Source: Lentinula raphanica
Taxonomy: Eukaryota; Basidiomycota; Agaricomycetes; Agaricales; Omphalotaceae
Direction: 5' to 3'
Assembly (NCBI GenBank): GCA_027919835.1
Contig: JANVFP010000029.1
Coordinates: forward strand, 248,001-312,000
DNA length: 64,000 bases
Shown: positions 21,975 through 33,931 of the stretch, in pieces
How the letters are laid out: every line of letters starts with the position of its first letter
How positions within the stretch are numbered: position 1 is the first letter of the stretch
Translations under genes and position numbers: made by a program
The notes under the pieces: model-generated
What the model was told of the DNA's origin: nothing
What the model saw: only the letters and a program-made list of their open reading frames with translations
Databases searched by the model: none

Positions 21975-24900
21975 TTGATTCAAAAGATTCTTTTCCTGAG
22001 CCTCTGTTCTCATCACCCATCACTCACACAACACAACCAACTCAACTCAACTCGACCCGACCCAAACACGGCTTCTTCACCTTCACCAGCTTCATCCACA
22101 CCAGCTTCATCCACACCAGCTTCCAACCCCACTTCGTCTACCTCACCCTCACCCTCACCGAGAACGGTGAGTCCGATAGCCACACCCACACCCCAGAGCA
22201 CCAAGTGGGACTCTCGCCGGCAGAGCTTCATCTCACCCACCCGACTGGAAGAGTTCCGGGCGACGACGCCGAGCCATTGGTTTACGTCGAAGCCGAGGGA
22301 GGACGAGGGCCATAGGGAGATAAGGGAGATAAGGGAGAACAGGGAGAGTGAACGAGGGATAAACGGAGAGGAAAGCGAGGAAAGGGCAGAAAGAGAAGAA
22401 AGAGAGGAAAGAGAAGAAAGAGAAGGATTGAAGGAAAACGCGCGAGACGGTGCGAGTGCGTTGAATTTGACTCTTTTGACTCTTTTGAATATTGAAATAT
22501 CGAAATATCGATCTCTAACGCGAATTCCACAGTGAACCCAAGCGCGAACGGGAATTCGAACGGTTTGGATAGGATGGATAATACGAACGGCCACAACAAG
22601 ACGATGTTCGCGCCCTCGTCTGATCAGGCGTATACGAGGCCGGGGATGAGTAGAGGGAGGAGTGGGAGTTTGGAGACGAATGGGAATGGGAATGTTGGGA
22701 ATGTACGTCTTTCCTCGGAGTGATATTGAGATGAAGGGCTCATACAAAGACGCAGACACAGACACAGACACATACGCACTCGAGGACGTCCTCGTTTTTC
22801 TCGTTTGGGAAGCATAGGAATCAGCAGCAGCAGCCGCAGCAGCCGAGTGTGAGTAGTGTAGGAGGAGAGATGGCGGGACGAACGTCTTTGTCGATGTCGT
22901 CTGGGCCTGGGGTACCTCAGGGCCAAGGACAGATACAGAGTCAAAGTCAAAGTCAAGCACAGGTGCAGAATGTAGGACAAGCACCCGCTCTACACCCCGA
23001 AATCCGATCCATCGTCTCCCTCACCGTCGCACACGCACACAAGATCTATTTCTCTGGACCGTTAATCCGACGGATCGAGCGTGAGGCGAACGGGGGTAAA
23101 CCCCATCACACCACGGACAACGCAGGGAACAACGCCAGCAACAACGGCTGGGAACAAGTCTGGGCGCAGCTCGGAGGAACGACGTTGAGTGTGTGGAACA
23201 TGCGGGAGATTGAGGAAGCGTCAAAGAGGGGGAAGGAGGTGCCTCCTTCGTATTTGAATATCACGGATGCGTTCGTCCAGGTGTTGGGGTCTGTGACGAT
23301 TCCTGCTCAAAATCCCGCGACCGCCGGCCAGCCAGCGCAGAGATACACCAACGTCCTCACGCTCAACACCGCGGGCTCCAACCTGATCCTCTTCGCCTGT
23401 CCTTCGACCGACGCGTTGATTTCCTGGGCGGCAGCGATCAGACTGAGCGCATGGGAGAAGAGCAGGCTGGAGGAGATGTACACGGCGCATCTGTGTCGGA
23501 TTATGATCGGAGTTGGGAAGGCGGACGTGGGGAGCACGCTCGTGAGAGGGAAACTGGAGGGGTGGGTGAGGATCAGGGTCGCGGGTCGGACGGAGTGGAA
23601 GGCGGTTTGGATGGTGGTCAGGGAGGGGAGGGGGGCTGGAGAAGGAGGAGGAGGGGAGTTGGGGAGGGTAGAGTCGAACGGTGTGGGAGACGGAGGGTCG
23701 ACGGTGTTCAGCAAGAAACGGATGTCGGCGTTGTTTCTGAGGGACAAAGAAGCGGGGGTTGATGAACGGTCGATTACGATGTACCTCTCTCCGAAACCGA
23801 AAGACCGGAAAAAGCCGGTGCTCGTACTCCCGGTGGTGTCCCAGGCATTCGCGGTGTACCCCGAACGGCCAGAGCTCATCTCGCGCTCGACGTTGATCAA
23901 GATCGAGGGGATGTTTGGGCAGGAGGGAGAGGGGGCGGGGAGTATGAGGGGGAGAGAGGGCTGGGTGTTGGTCATGCCACAAGTGGAGGGGGAGGAGGGA
24001 GGGTTGAGTGCATCGGGGGAGATGTTGAAATGGATTATAGCGATACATGATGCGTTTGGGTTGTATGGGAGGCCAAAGGGGTGGACTTGGGATCCGAGGG
24101 ATAAGAAGGGGTTGATGTTTGGGTATCCTGTTGGGCCTACTAAGGATGTCAGTCCTCTCTCTTCCTCTTTCTCTATCTTTCTCTTTATCTCTATCATCTA
24201 GGCCCTCTTCCTCGATAGAGAACACGCAGAGAGTCTCGACCCGAGGGACGACAGGACGTCCTCTATCCGCTCAAAGCTGTTGGGGCTGTTGGAGAGCAAG
24301 ATGGGTGAGATGCATCCTTCTTCTTCTTCTTCCCTTGGTCCCCCTTCTGGTCCTTCTGGAGCAGGATCTGGTACTGGCGCTGGAACTACGACCGCCAATT
24401 CCTCATCCACCTCTGCAGGATTCACACTTCCCCCTCTATCCTTCGACTCTGCCAACGATACACTCTCGCAGGAGGGACAAGTGCGAGAAAGAGAAAGGAT
24501 CTACACAGATAAAGCCCTGCTTACGCCTATAACCGAGCGGTCTTCGGTGTATACGACTCAGACTAATTTAGAGAGGTCGGGGACGGGAGGGACTACAGGC
24601 ACGTTTGGGTCAATGGGGAATGTAGGGACGGCAGGGAGGACAGCGTCTTTGGGTGGAATGAATACGAATACGGGTGCGGGTGCAGGTCCAAGTCATCAAA
24701 GGACCTCGTCCACTCTATCCATGGCTTTCGGAGGCCCGTCGCCTGTGAAGGAGGAGGTAAACGAAGGAGATCAAAGTGAGTCTACGTCGCCCAACGTTCC
24801 CGAGAAGGATTTCTTTGGCTCGTTTGGGACGAGGGCTACGTCGCCTACGCAGACGCAGACTCCATCTCCTGCTCTATCAACTCGGTCTCCTCCTCCGCCT

Positions 24901-25376
24901 CGTTCTCCTCCACTGACTCCGTCAACTTCTCCTCCTGCTCCCTCTTCGTTCACCCCGCCCCCTACCACTCCTACCACTGCTATCGCTCGTGTCGCTCGTA
25001 CTCCCAACACACCCACTTTCGCACTCACCTCCCCACTCCGCCCACACTCCCCCGCGTCCATCCTGACTTCGCCTCATTCGGTCGATGGGGATCATCACAC
25101 CAACACCCACCATCTCAGTATCCACAACCCTACCAACGTCCACAGCGTTCAAGGTCATCTTGATCACCATGAGCATGATAAGCTAGAGAAGCTTGAGGTG
25201 GAGACTCAGAGTATGCTGACCAGTCCGTATTCGCCCGTCGGGTCTGTGTCGACGTTGGGGACGTTGGGGAATCTAGGCACGTTCGGGACGTCGAATGCTG
25301 TTGGTCAGAGAGACTCGTACTCGACGTCAAGCCCGACTCTGCCTCCGTCTGCGCCTCCGTCTGCTACGGCGTTCAG

Positions 25377-25407
<31 letters not shown>

Positions 25408-28400
25408 ACCGCACCTGCGACTCACACCACGGCTGGGAATAAACCTCGAACCAACACTACACTGAGCTCCGGAACCGTTACGTCCACGGGTACCACGGGT
25501 ACGACGAGCACGAGCAGCGCAGAGGACTTGAGGGCGAGGTACGAGCAGGTTCTGGGTAGCGTAGATGCTGCTACTAGTGCCAGCGTCGGTGCGCGTAGTC
25601 CGGAGAGTCCAGAGAGTCCCTATGCTCTTTATACACACCCCTACACGGCCTCCCCCGTCTCTCTCTCTCGTTCTCAACCGCCCACGAACGCTGCGACGGC
25701 AAACACAAACAGTCGCTCGGTGCTCACCGGGAGTTTGGGACGCAGACCGTCTGGGGCACGGGCGCCTCAGCGGGCGCTTGCTGCCCAGGCTACGACGACG
25801 GGGACGGGGATGGGGACACACGTGGGATCCGGAGCTGGTTCAGGTCCGACTCCGGTTGGTTACGGTGACCGTGACCGTGAAGGCTCATCAGGTAAGTCAC
25901 AGTGGGAAGAAACGCGGTGTTCCTCTTTTTCTTTTTTCTTTTTGCTTCTTCTTCGGTTCTCGTTTCTTTCTTCTTCCACCACTTGGTAACTACTGAACGA
26001 CACTGGTTTTTTTCTTTTTGTGCGTTTGTCGGGTTTTCTGCTGTGTTCGCTGTTCCTTCGTTCATTCGTTGGGGCTCTGTTCTTCTTGACTTTTTGTTCA
26101 TACTTCTCTTCTCGCTCAACCTCGAACTCGTCACTGACAAACCCTCTCTCTCTCCGTCTCTCGTCACGTAGGTCAACCGGATCCAACGACAACGACAACA
26201 TCACAAGGGCTGCTTGGGTTACGTGAGGAAGACGAAAACGACGACGAGGAAGAAGAAGAAGTTGAAGAAGAAGACGAAGGTGCAGGGTCAAGCTTAGAAG
26301 ACCCGAACACGGTCGAGATCGAGGGCCAACAAGGACAAGGACAACGACGGACTCTGATTCCACCTAGGTATCAGACAAACTCAAACTCAAACTCGAACTC
26401 CAGTTCGAACTTTAACACATACCCACACTCGAACTCACGCTCTGACTCGAACTCAAAAACAAACTCCTCTGATAACACGCCCACGCCAAAATCCACGCCC
26501 AACACGTCCACGATGCAATCCACTTCTTCGGCCTCTCACCAGCTTCAGGCATCAGACGACGATGTTCTCGCTGTGTTGTCGTATTTGGATGTGAATGATT
26601 CGCAGGTGGATGATGCGGTGACGAAAGAGGCGAGGCAAGAGAGGACTATGGACGCGTCAGAGTCTCAACGATCCATGTTATCTTCGATGAAAAGTTTCGG
26701 AGAGAGCGATGGGTCACCACAACTATCATCTCCATCTCCATCTCAATCAACTCGAACTCAACCTCTCCAACCTCTTCAAACGAAACCCCAGACCCAGACT
26801 CAGACCCAGACCCAGACCCAATTCAAAACCTCCTTCGCCCCATCCAAAGCGGCCGCAGAGCGCAAGGCGAAAGCGAAAGCGGCGCAGGCGGCTCAGGCAG
26901 CGGCGATTCATAGACCGGGTGCGAGGGCGGGTGCGGTGGGCGTGGGTGGAGGAGGAAGGAAGATGAGGGCTGTGCCGACGAGTAAGGTTGGGAGTTGGAG
27001 TAGTGATGAGGAGGAAGAGGAGGAGGAGGAGGAGGAGGAAGAAGAAGAAGAAGAAGAGGGGGAGGAGGAGGAGGAGAATGAAAGGGAGGGTGAGGGTGAT
27101 AAAGAAGAGGAAGATAGAGAGGAGGATGAGGAAGATAGGGATGAGGACGAGGAAGAGGATGATAGAGTCAGAGGGAGAGGAAGAGGACAGGAAAATAGAA
27201 GAGAGAGGGAAAGAGGAAGAAATGAGATGAGGATGCCTAGAACGTTACCTCAGATTCCAGGAAGAATGGGTGAGTGTTTTTTTTTCATGGAAAAGAAAAG
27301 AGATTGATATGTTTTTTTAGGAGACGAACCACAACAAATGCCACAAATGACCTACGCCCAAGGACCCCAAGCCCTCCGAGCACCTGCCCCACCCCGTCAA
27401 AGCATGTGGTCCCAAGTCCTCGACCCATCCCACACCCCAGGTTCTCTCCCCGAAAACCCCCATTCCGCCTCCCACACATTCACCAACCCCATCGGTCCCA
27501 CCCCCATCCCACCCCTCTCCACCAACCCCCACCCGGCTCCGAACCTCAACTCCTCCACCCATCCCAACCCCAACCCGTCCACCCCATCCAACCCGGAGCT
27601 CTTCATCCACCTCGACCCTCCCTCCTCCCACCTCACCAAAGCCTTCACCCCGCAAGGCCTCCTCTCCGCCGGGCTCTCCGAGCGCCAAGACCGGTCCGCC
27701 AAGCGCCAGGAAGAGCTCGCGCGGGAGACCGGGGCGTCGCTGATCAACGTCCCGAATAAACCACCCCCGCCGCAGACGGGCTTGCTCGGGGCCGTGGCGG
27801 GGTATGAGCGGGAGCGGAAGAGGGAGGGCGGCGTGGGCGCGGCGTTGACGGAGAGGGAGAGGGAGCGGAGGGTGGTGGAGGAGAGGCAGAGGAGGTGGGA
27901 TGAGATGCAGCAGATGCAGCAGCAGCAGATGCAGATGCAGGGGGGTGGGTATATGGGAGGGATGGGAGGGATGCAAGGGATGGGCATGGACCCGAATATG
28001 ATGTCGAACCCAATGGCGGCAGCGACGATGTCGATGTACGGAGGGATGAACCCGATGAACCCGATGTCGATGTACGGGATGAACCCAATGTCGACGATGT
28101 CGATGTACGGCATGAACCCGATGATGTCGATGTATGGCATGAACCCGATGATGGCGCAGATGACTGGGATGATGACTGGAGCTGGTGGACCTACGTCTGC
28201 GCTGTCCCCGATGATGACCGGTGGAACTCCTGGAGCGCTGTCCCCGATGATGACCGGGGGCGGTATGGGTGCGATGGGTGGGATGAACCCACAACAACAG
28301 CAACAACAGCAACAACAACACATGTTCGCTGCCCAACAGGCCGCACAGGCGTATCAACAGGCTATGATCGCCTTCTCCGTCGCGGGTTCGCAGGCGGGGG

Positions 28401-28723
28401 ATGATGTGCCCAACAACAGCAATAATCCAAGTCCGAATATGTCCCACATCAACATGAACCCCAGTATGAACACGAACAACAGACCGTCGTCGTCCTCCCG
28501 CGCATCTGCGTTCGACCCTCGGTTCTCGCCTGGGGGGAGTCCGGTGGATTCTGCGTCGGGATCGTTGGTGCCTCCGGGCCAGGGGGGTGGACAAAGCCAG
28601 AGTTATCTTGGAATGCAAGGGAGAGGAAGTAACAGTAGTTCGCCGGTGAGGAAGAGTTCGCCGTTGGCGAGGAATGTCGTTGGTGCCGGTGCAGGAGGGG
28701 CTGGTGGTGGTGGTGCGTTGTGA
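21975..28723 (+). CDS. Caf120/Skg3-like PH-domain protein (5' end unresolved)
   Basis: Six exons are supported: up to 22449, 22533-22702, about 22756-24147, 24202-25891, 26172-27269 and 27321-28723. The N-terminal part is Ser/Pro-rich and then Glu/Arg-rich. Exon 3 carries a PH-like module: H-P-E-I-R-S-I-V-S-L, I-Y-F-S-G-P-L-I-R-R, a W-E-Q-V-W-A-Q-L-G-G-T-T-L-S-V-W strand pair, and S-W-A-A-A-I-R-L helix, then a second domain start (G-W-V-R-I-R-V). The C-terminus has S-L-I-N-V-P-N-K-P-P-P-P and E-R-E-R-K-R-E-G-G-V-G-A-A-L-T, seen in fungal Caf120/Skg3 proteins, plus Met/Gln-rich repeats. Caf120 is a CCR4-NOT accessory factor; Skg3 is linked to cell polarity. The frame at 21918-22449 contains no ATG, so an upstream start exon is missing. 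Confidence 0.8.
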
Positions 28724-29555
28724 ACAGTATGGACTTGGATCAAATACATATCTCGTTTCGTTTCGTTTGGACTCGCTCTCTCAATTTTGGTCTTGAGAAA
28801 TATACGATTTTTTCCTAATTCGTTTCTTACCCATGTTATCCTCACACTCGTTTTATTGACATTTTAGACAGTACGTTATAGTAATCGTACTCTCTCCCTC
28901 TCGCTTGATCTTTCCTTTTTCCTACCTCTCCTCATCTCCTTGTCCTTTCCCACCTCTTCGGGATCATCTCTTCCTACACACATTTCTTTCTACCTCTTTT
29001 CTCCTGATTATATGCATCTTCCTTCGTCTTCGGTCTCACCTTTCGTTGCTTTCTCATCTTTGTCTTCATCTCACACAAAAAAAAGCCGACGTACATACTT
29101 ACAATACCCCCCAGTCCCGCAGTCCCCCACTCCTCACTCTTCTTCACTTTCATTCGGAATTTCAATCTTGGTGCCACTTGAATGCACAGTGCATACTGCT
29201 GCAAAATACGTAGGTAGTTACTTAATTTACCATTTCTCGATTTCGATTGCGGCCACAGGCATATGCAGCTGAGGGATATAGGTATTACTTAAAGGTAGGA
29301 CTCTGTGAGTTTGGACTAAGTAAATCCTGGGCCTGAGGGGGCAAGAAGGTACAAGGGCATGTAGGCTCCTGTCCTCAGTCCTCGTGTATCTTACTATTCT
29401 TGCGCTTGAGCTCGAAGTACATAGCAAGGAGGGTTCGAATGAAGAGTTCGAACAGAAAGAATTGAAGGCGCTGTGTGTACTATGTACAACTTTTGATATG
29501 TATCGGCGCATGTCTTTCACTCGGGCCATATTCCAATTATTGCGATGTAAAAGCA
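28724..29555. other. Intergenic region, 3' UTR side
   Basis: These 832 bases are pyrimidine-rich at first (tctctccctctcgc...), as in a 3' UTR, then mixed. No coding or RNA gene is supported before the tRNA at 29556. Confidence 0.4.
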
Positions 29556-29654
29556 TCCCTGGTAGTATATCGGTTTAGTACACGCGCCTGTCATAACGGA
29601 CCTCTACTACAGTTATAAACGCGCGAAAGCTGGGTTCGACTCCCAGCCAGGGAG
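29556..29654 (+). tRNA. tRNA-Asp(GTC) with a 26-nt intron, copy 3
   Basis: TCCCTGG...CCAGGGA acceptor, anticodon GTC in CTGTCA, T arm CTGGG-TTCGACT-CCCAG and discriminator G are all intact. The intron of about 26 nt begins TAACGGACC. The exons are identical to copies 1 and 2, but the gene is on the plus strand. Confidence 0.9.
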
Positions 29655-30295
29655 ATAATTCAGTTCGACGCAAGCTTTTTAATTTTGATTATTTGTGAGT
29701 TTTTTTAACGGAGCTTTGAGACGTTTAGCGGTCGGTATCAATCAGGTTCTGTCCTACGAGAACGACTCGGGTATGTACATATATGACAACATACAACAAG
29801 GGTTGTTGTGTTAGATGAAGTTCCCATTCATGTGTACGAGAACAACTTGTTTCCATCCTTCCCAAATCCCGACTCCCCAGTTCTTCTGCGGTATTGTGCT
29901 ACATGTACATAACCTTTTACATGTAGCCATGGTTTGGGCATGGGTGCTCTTTCAGTGGGTATTGTTTATGAATGTATTATACTTATACATATATGTTACA
30001 TGTAGAATATCTCGATTTTCAAGAAGTTTGCCTTCTTGAAGGTGTTGAATGCTGTAACCGGTTGAACATTGAAGCCTTTCTTGATGCAAGAATTGCAAGA
30101 ATGGATCCAGGGAACATAGAAACATGCACCTGAGGAAACATAGAGAACTCTAATATCTATGTATAAGAATTTACAACAGGTCCCTAATACCTATTGGATG
30201 CAAGCAGCAATAGTACGGTGCTAGACGGTGCTAGACGCACTGTACCATATGCCTACACTGTCTGAGATATCCTCCAAGATACCGCTGTTATTCTA
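29655..30295. other. Spacer between two plus-strand tRNA-Asp genes
   Basis: These 641 bases are A/T-rich with many tacatgta-like words (for example near 29900-30000). No protein or RNA gene is supported. A T-rich run directly after copy 3 (aagctttttaatttt, then gttttttt) fits an RNA polymerase III terminator. Confidence 0.4.
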
Positions 30296-30393
30296 TCCCT
30301 GGTAGTATATCGGTTTAGTACACGCGCCTGTCATCGAAATACACATAGATTATGTGATCGCGCGAAAGCTGGGTTCGACTCCCAGCCAGGGAG
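30296..30393 (+). tRNA. tRNA-Asp(GTC) with a 25-nt intron, copy 4
   Basis: Same exon sequence as the other three copies and the same intron position, with an intron of about 25 nt beginning TCGAAATAC. A T-rich stretch follows (aattttttcc near 30411). It lies about 640 bp downstream of copy 3 on the same strand. Confidence 0.9.
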
Positions 30394-30948
30394 ATCTTTC
30401 TAACCTTTCCCAATTTTTTCCTATCGGAATTCCGAAGATAATTTTTTTCCTACTTCAAAACAACGTCGATTCTTGGGTTCTTTTACATAAATGGCTCTGT
30501 GATGGAGCTCGACTATGTATGATACATAGGACTCGAGCCCGCAGATCGGAGAGGAGACTCGAGAGAGAGAGAGAAAGTCGAGCGCTAAAGTACTAAGTAC
30601 CGTAACTTCCCGTGAGTTTCCGGCGTTTGTTTTTCTTCTTCTTCAACTTGATTTATCATTTCGGACTCGTATCAACACGGGCTGCGAGTGGAATGCCTTG
30701 AACGCGAATAACATATACCTCCTTCCGTCCTGCGTCTCGCGTTATACACACACTCTCTCCCTGCCTGAATCCGAGTCATCCGAGTCATACGTAAATGGAT
30801 TCCGATGCTTAAAAGCTCATTCCACTCACCTCCCATCTCTTCATTCTACTACCCAAAGCTCCATTGTAGACGAAACCTCCGAGCACTCCAAACACTCAGG
30901 GCACTCAAACTACCCAAACTACACTACCCGGCACCTAACTCCCTCCGA
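30394..30948. promoter_or_regulatory. Leader of the carnitine acyltransferase gene with a short uORF
   Basis: The region contains a 5-codon uORF (ATG 30795 to TAA 30812, M-D-S-D-A). An in-frame upstream ATG for the acyltransferase lies inside it at 30805. Initiation at 30805 would add 48 residues to the enzyme. A purine-rich repeat (gagagagagagagaaag) occurs near 30570. Confidence 0.5.
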
Positions 30949-33707
30949 ATGAATCACACCTTCACCCCTGCTGCTGCTGTACTTCCTCGTTTGCCCGTTC
31001 CGGATTTACGCAAGACAATAACGAAATATCTTGATTCTCTACGTCCTTTTCTGCTCGAGGACGCCAAAGGTGTTTCGTCTTCGTACGAGGAAGCGTTCGC
31101 TCTACGTGAAAAGTGGGCAGATGAGTTCGTTAATGGGATCGGAGGTGTTTGTCAGGAACGTTTGAAAGGTCGGTCTCTTCAAGTTGTCCTTATCCAATAA
31201 CTGCGATTTGACTCACTTGAACAACTCCAGAACTCGATAGAAACTCACCAGACAACTGGCTAGACGACAACTTTTGGTTAAAGAGCTACTTGCAATGGAG
31301 AGCTCCTCTGCTTATCAACTCCAATTGGTGGTTGGTGTTCAACGACGATCCTCTTCATCCGTCATATCCCTCGGACGGTCATACTACTCCCAATGACGAC
31401 AACTACGCTAACGGTGGGTATACCGACTGGCAAGTTCGAAGAGCAGCTTGGCTTGCGTATCGGACGTTGGAGTTCAAGGATAAGATTAATATGTGAGTAA
31501 ATATCTCTTCGGCTTTGATTGTGCGTATGGTTATGGTGTCCGAACTCATTCGCTTATTTCTGGCGTGTGTTAGGCAAGAACTACATCCAGTGACGACGCG
31601 TACAGGTGTGTATCGTATCTCCCATAATTCCTTTCCCTATATACCCTGGTTGATGGGTGACTGATGGGTGTACGTACGTTACGTCTACAGGCGTATGGAT
31701 CCAAGAAAGCGTCTCGAACATGTTCAACCGCGCTCGAATCCCCCAACCCACCTGCGACGTTCTCTCACCAATTTCCCCTCTTTCTGATCCTCTCGCACGA
31801 AACATCACGGTGATCGTGGATGATTGGTTCTACTCACTCTGTGCGTACGATATCGTTACCGATACTGATGCCGGTACCAGCACCAACACCAGTCCCAGTC
31901 CCAGTCCGGGAGAAACGGAAGATGAGAAAGAGAAAGATGGATCGAATCCGAGTTCGAGTTCGGGTTCGGGCTTGAAGCTGGTCAACCCCCAAACGCTCCA
32001 CTCGCGCTTGAAAGCCATCGTGCACGATGCGGTGGGTAGGACCAAGAGGAACGGACCTGCGCCTCAGATTGGGGTGCTTTCGGCTGATGAGAGGGATACT
32101 TGGGCGTCGGTGAGGGGGATGGTTTGTTTTCTATGAGAGAGCGATGAAGTATTGATGATTGATTGACTCAGAACCTCGAACACCTTTTGTCTATCGATCC
32201 CCAAAACCGAGAGACCCACGAGTCGATCGTGAAATCACTCATCTGTCTCTGTCTTGACAAAGAAACACACGTATCTATAACTCCTCCTTCTTCATCATCC
32301 CTCCCACTTCCCCAACCCTCAACCATCTCCCAACTCACCCTCGACTCCCACCTGCACTCCATCCGCTCCGTCCCATCCAACGTCTCCAACCGGTTCTTCG
32401 ACAAACCCTCCTCGCTCATCGTCGACCCCTCTGGTCGAGCGGGAGCCATGGGCGAACACTCGCCTTGTGATGCGCTCGTGCCGAGTATCGTGGGCGAGTA
32501 TGCGGTGGTGGAGCATGTTGATATGGATGCGTATTCGGATGAGGGTTTGGACGCTGATGAGGGTAAGGCCAAGGATGAGGACGAAGATGATAGAGGTTGG
32601 AAGAGATTGGATTGGGTGGTTGATGAAGTTGTTGAGGAGGCTACGATGAAAGCCCGGGAACGGGCAGAGGGTGTTATCAGGAACTCGGATGATAGTATGC
32701 TCTGGTTCGAAGAGTATGGATCTGACTGGATCAAAAGCGTTGGTAGGTTTATTTCCCTTCCCATCAAGGACACAACACACTTTCTGACTTACCCTTCCTC
32801 CTCTCTCCCTCTCTTGAATCTATCACGATAGGTTTCAGCTCAGACGCGTACATCCAAATGGCCATGCAACTCGCCTGGTATCGCACAACCGGAACGTTCA
32901 CCGCGACGTACGAAACAGCGTTGACGAGGATGTTCAACAAGGGCCGCACTGAGACGATCAGGACTCTGTCTGTTGAGAGTCGGGCTTTTGTTCTGGCTAT
33001 GGTTAACGATACCACTTCAGTGAGTAGACATCCCTCGATCCTTATCCTTTCCTTTCCTCTCTATCGTTCACCCTTCCCTTTCAACTCGCCTCTCTAACCT
33101 GTCACTCCAAACCCAGCCCAAAACCAAACACCACCTTCTCCAGCGCGCAGTCCAGAAACACACCTCGCTCACGAGGGACGCCGCTACCGGGCGAGGAATC
33201 GACAGACATCTGCTCGGCTTACGGAGTATGCTCCGACCTGGAGAACAAAGCGAGCTGTTTGATGATCCGCTGTTCGTGAAAAGCCAAGAATGGCGGTTGA
33301 GCACGAGTGGGTTGAGTGCTGGACATCATTTTCGTGGAACTGGGTACGTTTGGCTTTGACGTTTTGATCGTAGGGTAAAGGGAATGCTCATACCTCTCTC
33401 ATTCGTTCTTTCTCTTACAGATTTGGATCAGGCTATGAGAATGGATACGGTATCAATTGTACGAGTTGTTGCTAATCTTTTAAACAAATCAATCTACTCA
33501 TCATCGTCCTTCCGTTCAGATTTAGCTGCGCCTTCCATGATCAAGTTCGGGATCGAAACAAAATTCTCCGGAACAGAAACCTCAACGGAGATATTCAAAG
33601 GCGCTATCTATACTGCTTTGAGAGATATGAAGGATGTTATTTTGCATGTACCCGACACAAAGATTTCTCATGATCAGCTTTCAACAAGTAGACTTAGTAG
33701 ACTGTAG
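30949..33707 (+). CDS. Carnitine O-acyltransferase (acetyltransferase-like)
   Basis: A spliced gene of about nine exons. The N-terminal part reads L-P-R-L-P-V-P-D-L-R-K-T-I-T-K-Y-L, then Y-L-Q-W-R-A-P-L-L-I-N-S-N-W-W, both family signatures. The catalytic His is in G-E-H-S-P-C-D-A-L-V. Later come M-Q-L-A-W-Y-R, E-T-I-R-T-L-S-V-E and, after the last intron, G-Y-G-I-N-Y followed by A-A-P-S-M-I-K-F-G-I. These proteins move acetyl or acyl groups between CoA and carnitine. A low-complexity Ser/Thr/Glu insertion lies near 31870-31970. The protein ends in S-R-L, a type 1 peroxisomal targeting signal. The upstream in-frame ATG at 30805 would add an Arg/Lys-rich, acid-free leader resembling a mitochondrial presequence. 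The start was placed at 30949, where family similarity begins. Confidence 0.88.
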
Positions 33708-33931
33708 CAATTGATGGAAATCAATAGAAGATGACTTGTAAACCGTCACTTGTTTAAGAAAAAAAATACCAGTAGTCAATAGATACAGCAACAGGCATAC
33801 AAGATGCATACTTGATCAATGTGGATTCCCCAGTATGCATCCTATATGCTTGTCACTGTAGCTAGTAGCTACTTTGATTGTTACATTTGAGATAGTTAAA
33901 ACTAACATGAACAAGAACCTGGAGCATACAA

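Noticed and set aside
22013..22984. Long minus-strand frame of 323 codons opposite the Caf120/Skg3-like gene
   Set aside because: It lies antisense to coding exons joined by good splice sites and is a mirror of repetitive, biased codons. It has no domain.
23221..24225. Two overlapping long minus-strand frames opposite the PH-like exon
   Set aside because: The plus strand has the PH-type pattern and splice junctions; the minus frames are Pro/His/Arg-rich mirrors without motifs.
27317..28618. Long His/Arg-rich minus-strand frame
   Set aside because: Antisense shadow of the Met/Gln/Pro-rich C-terminal exon on the plus strand. The composition is explained by complementing those codons.
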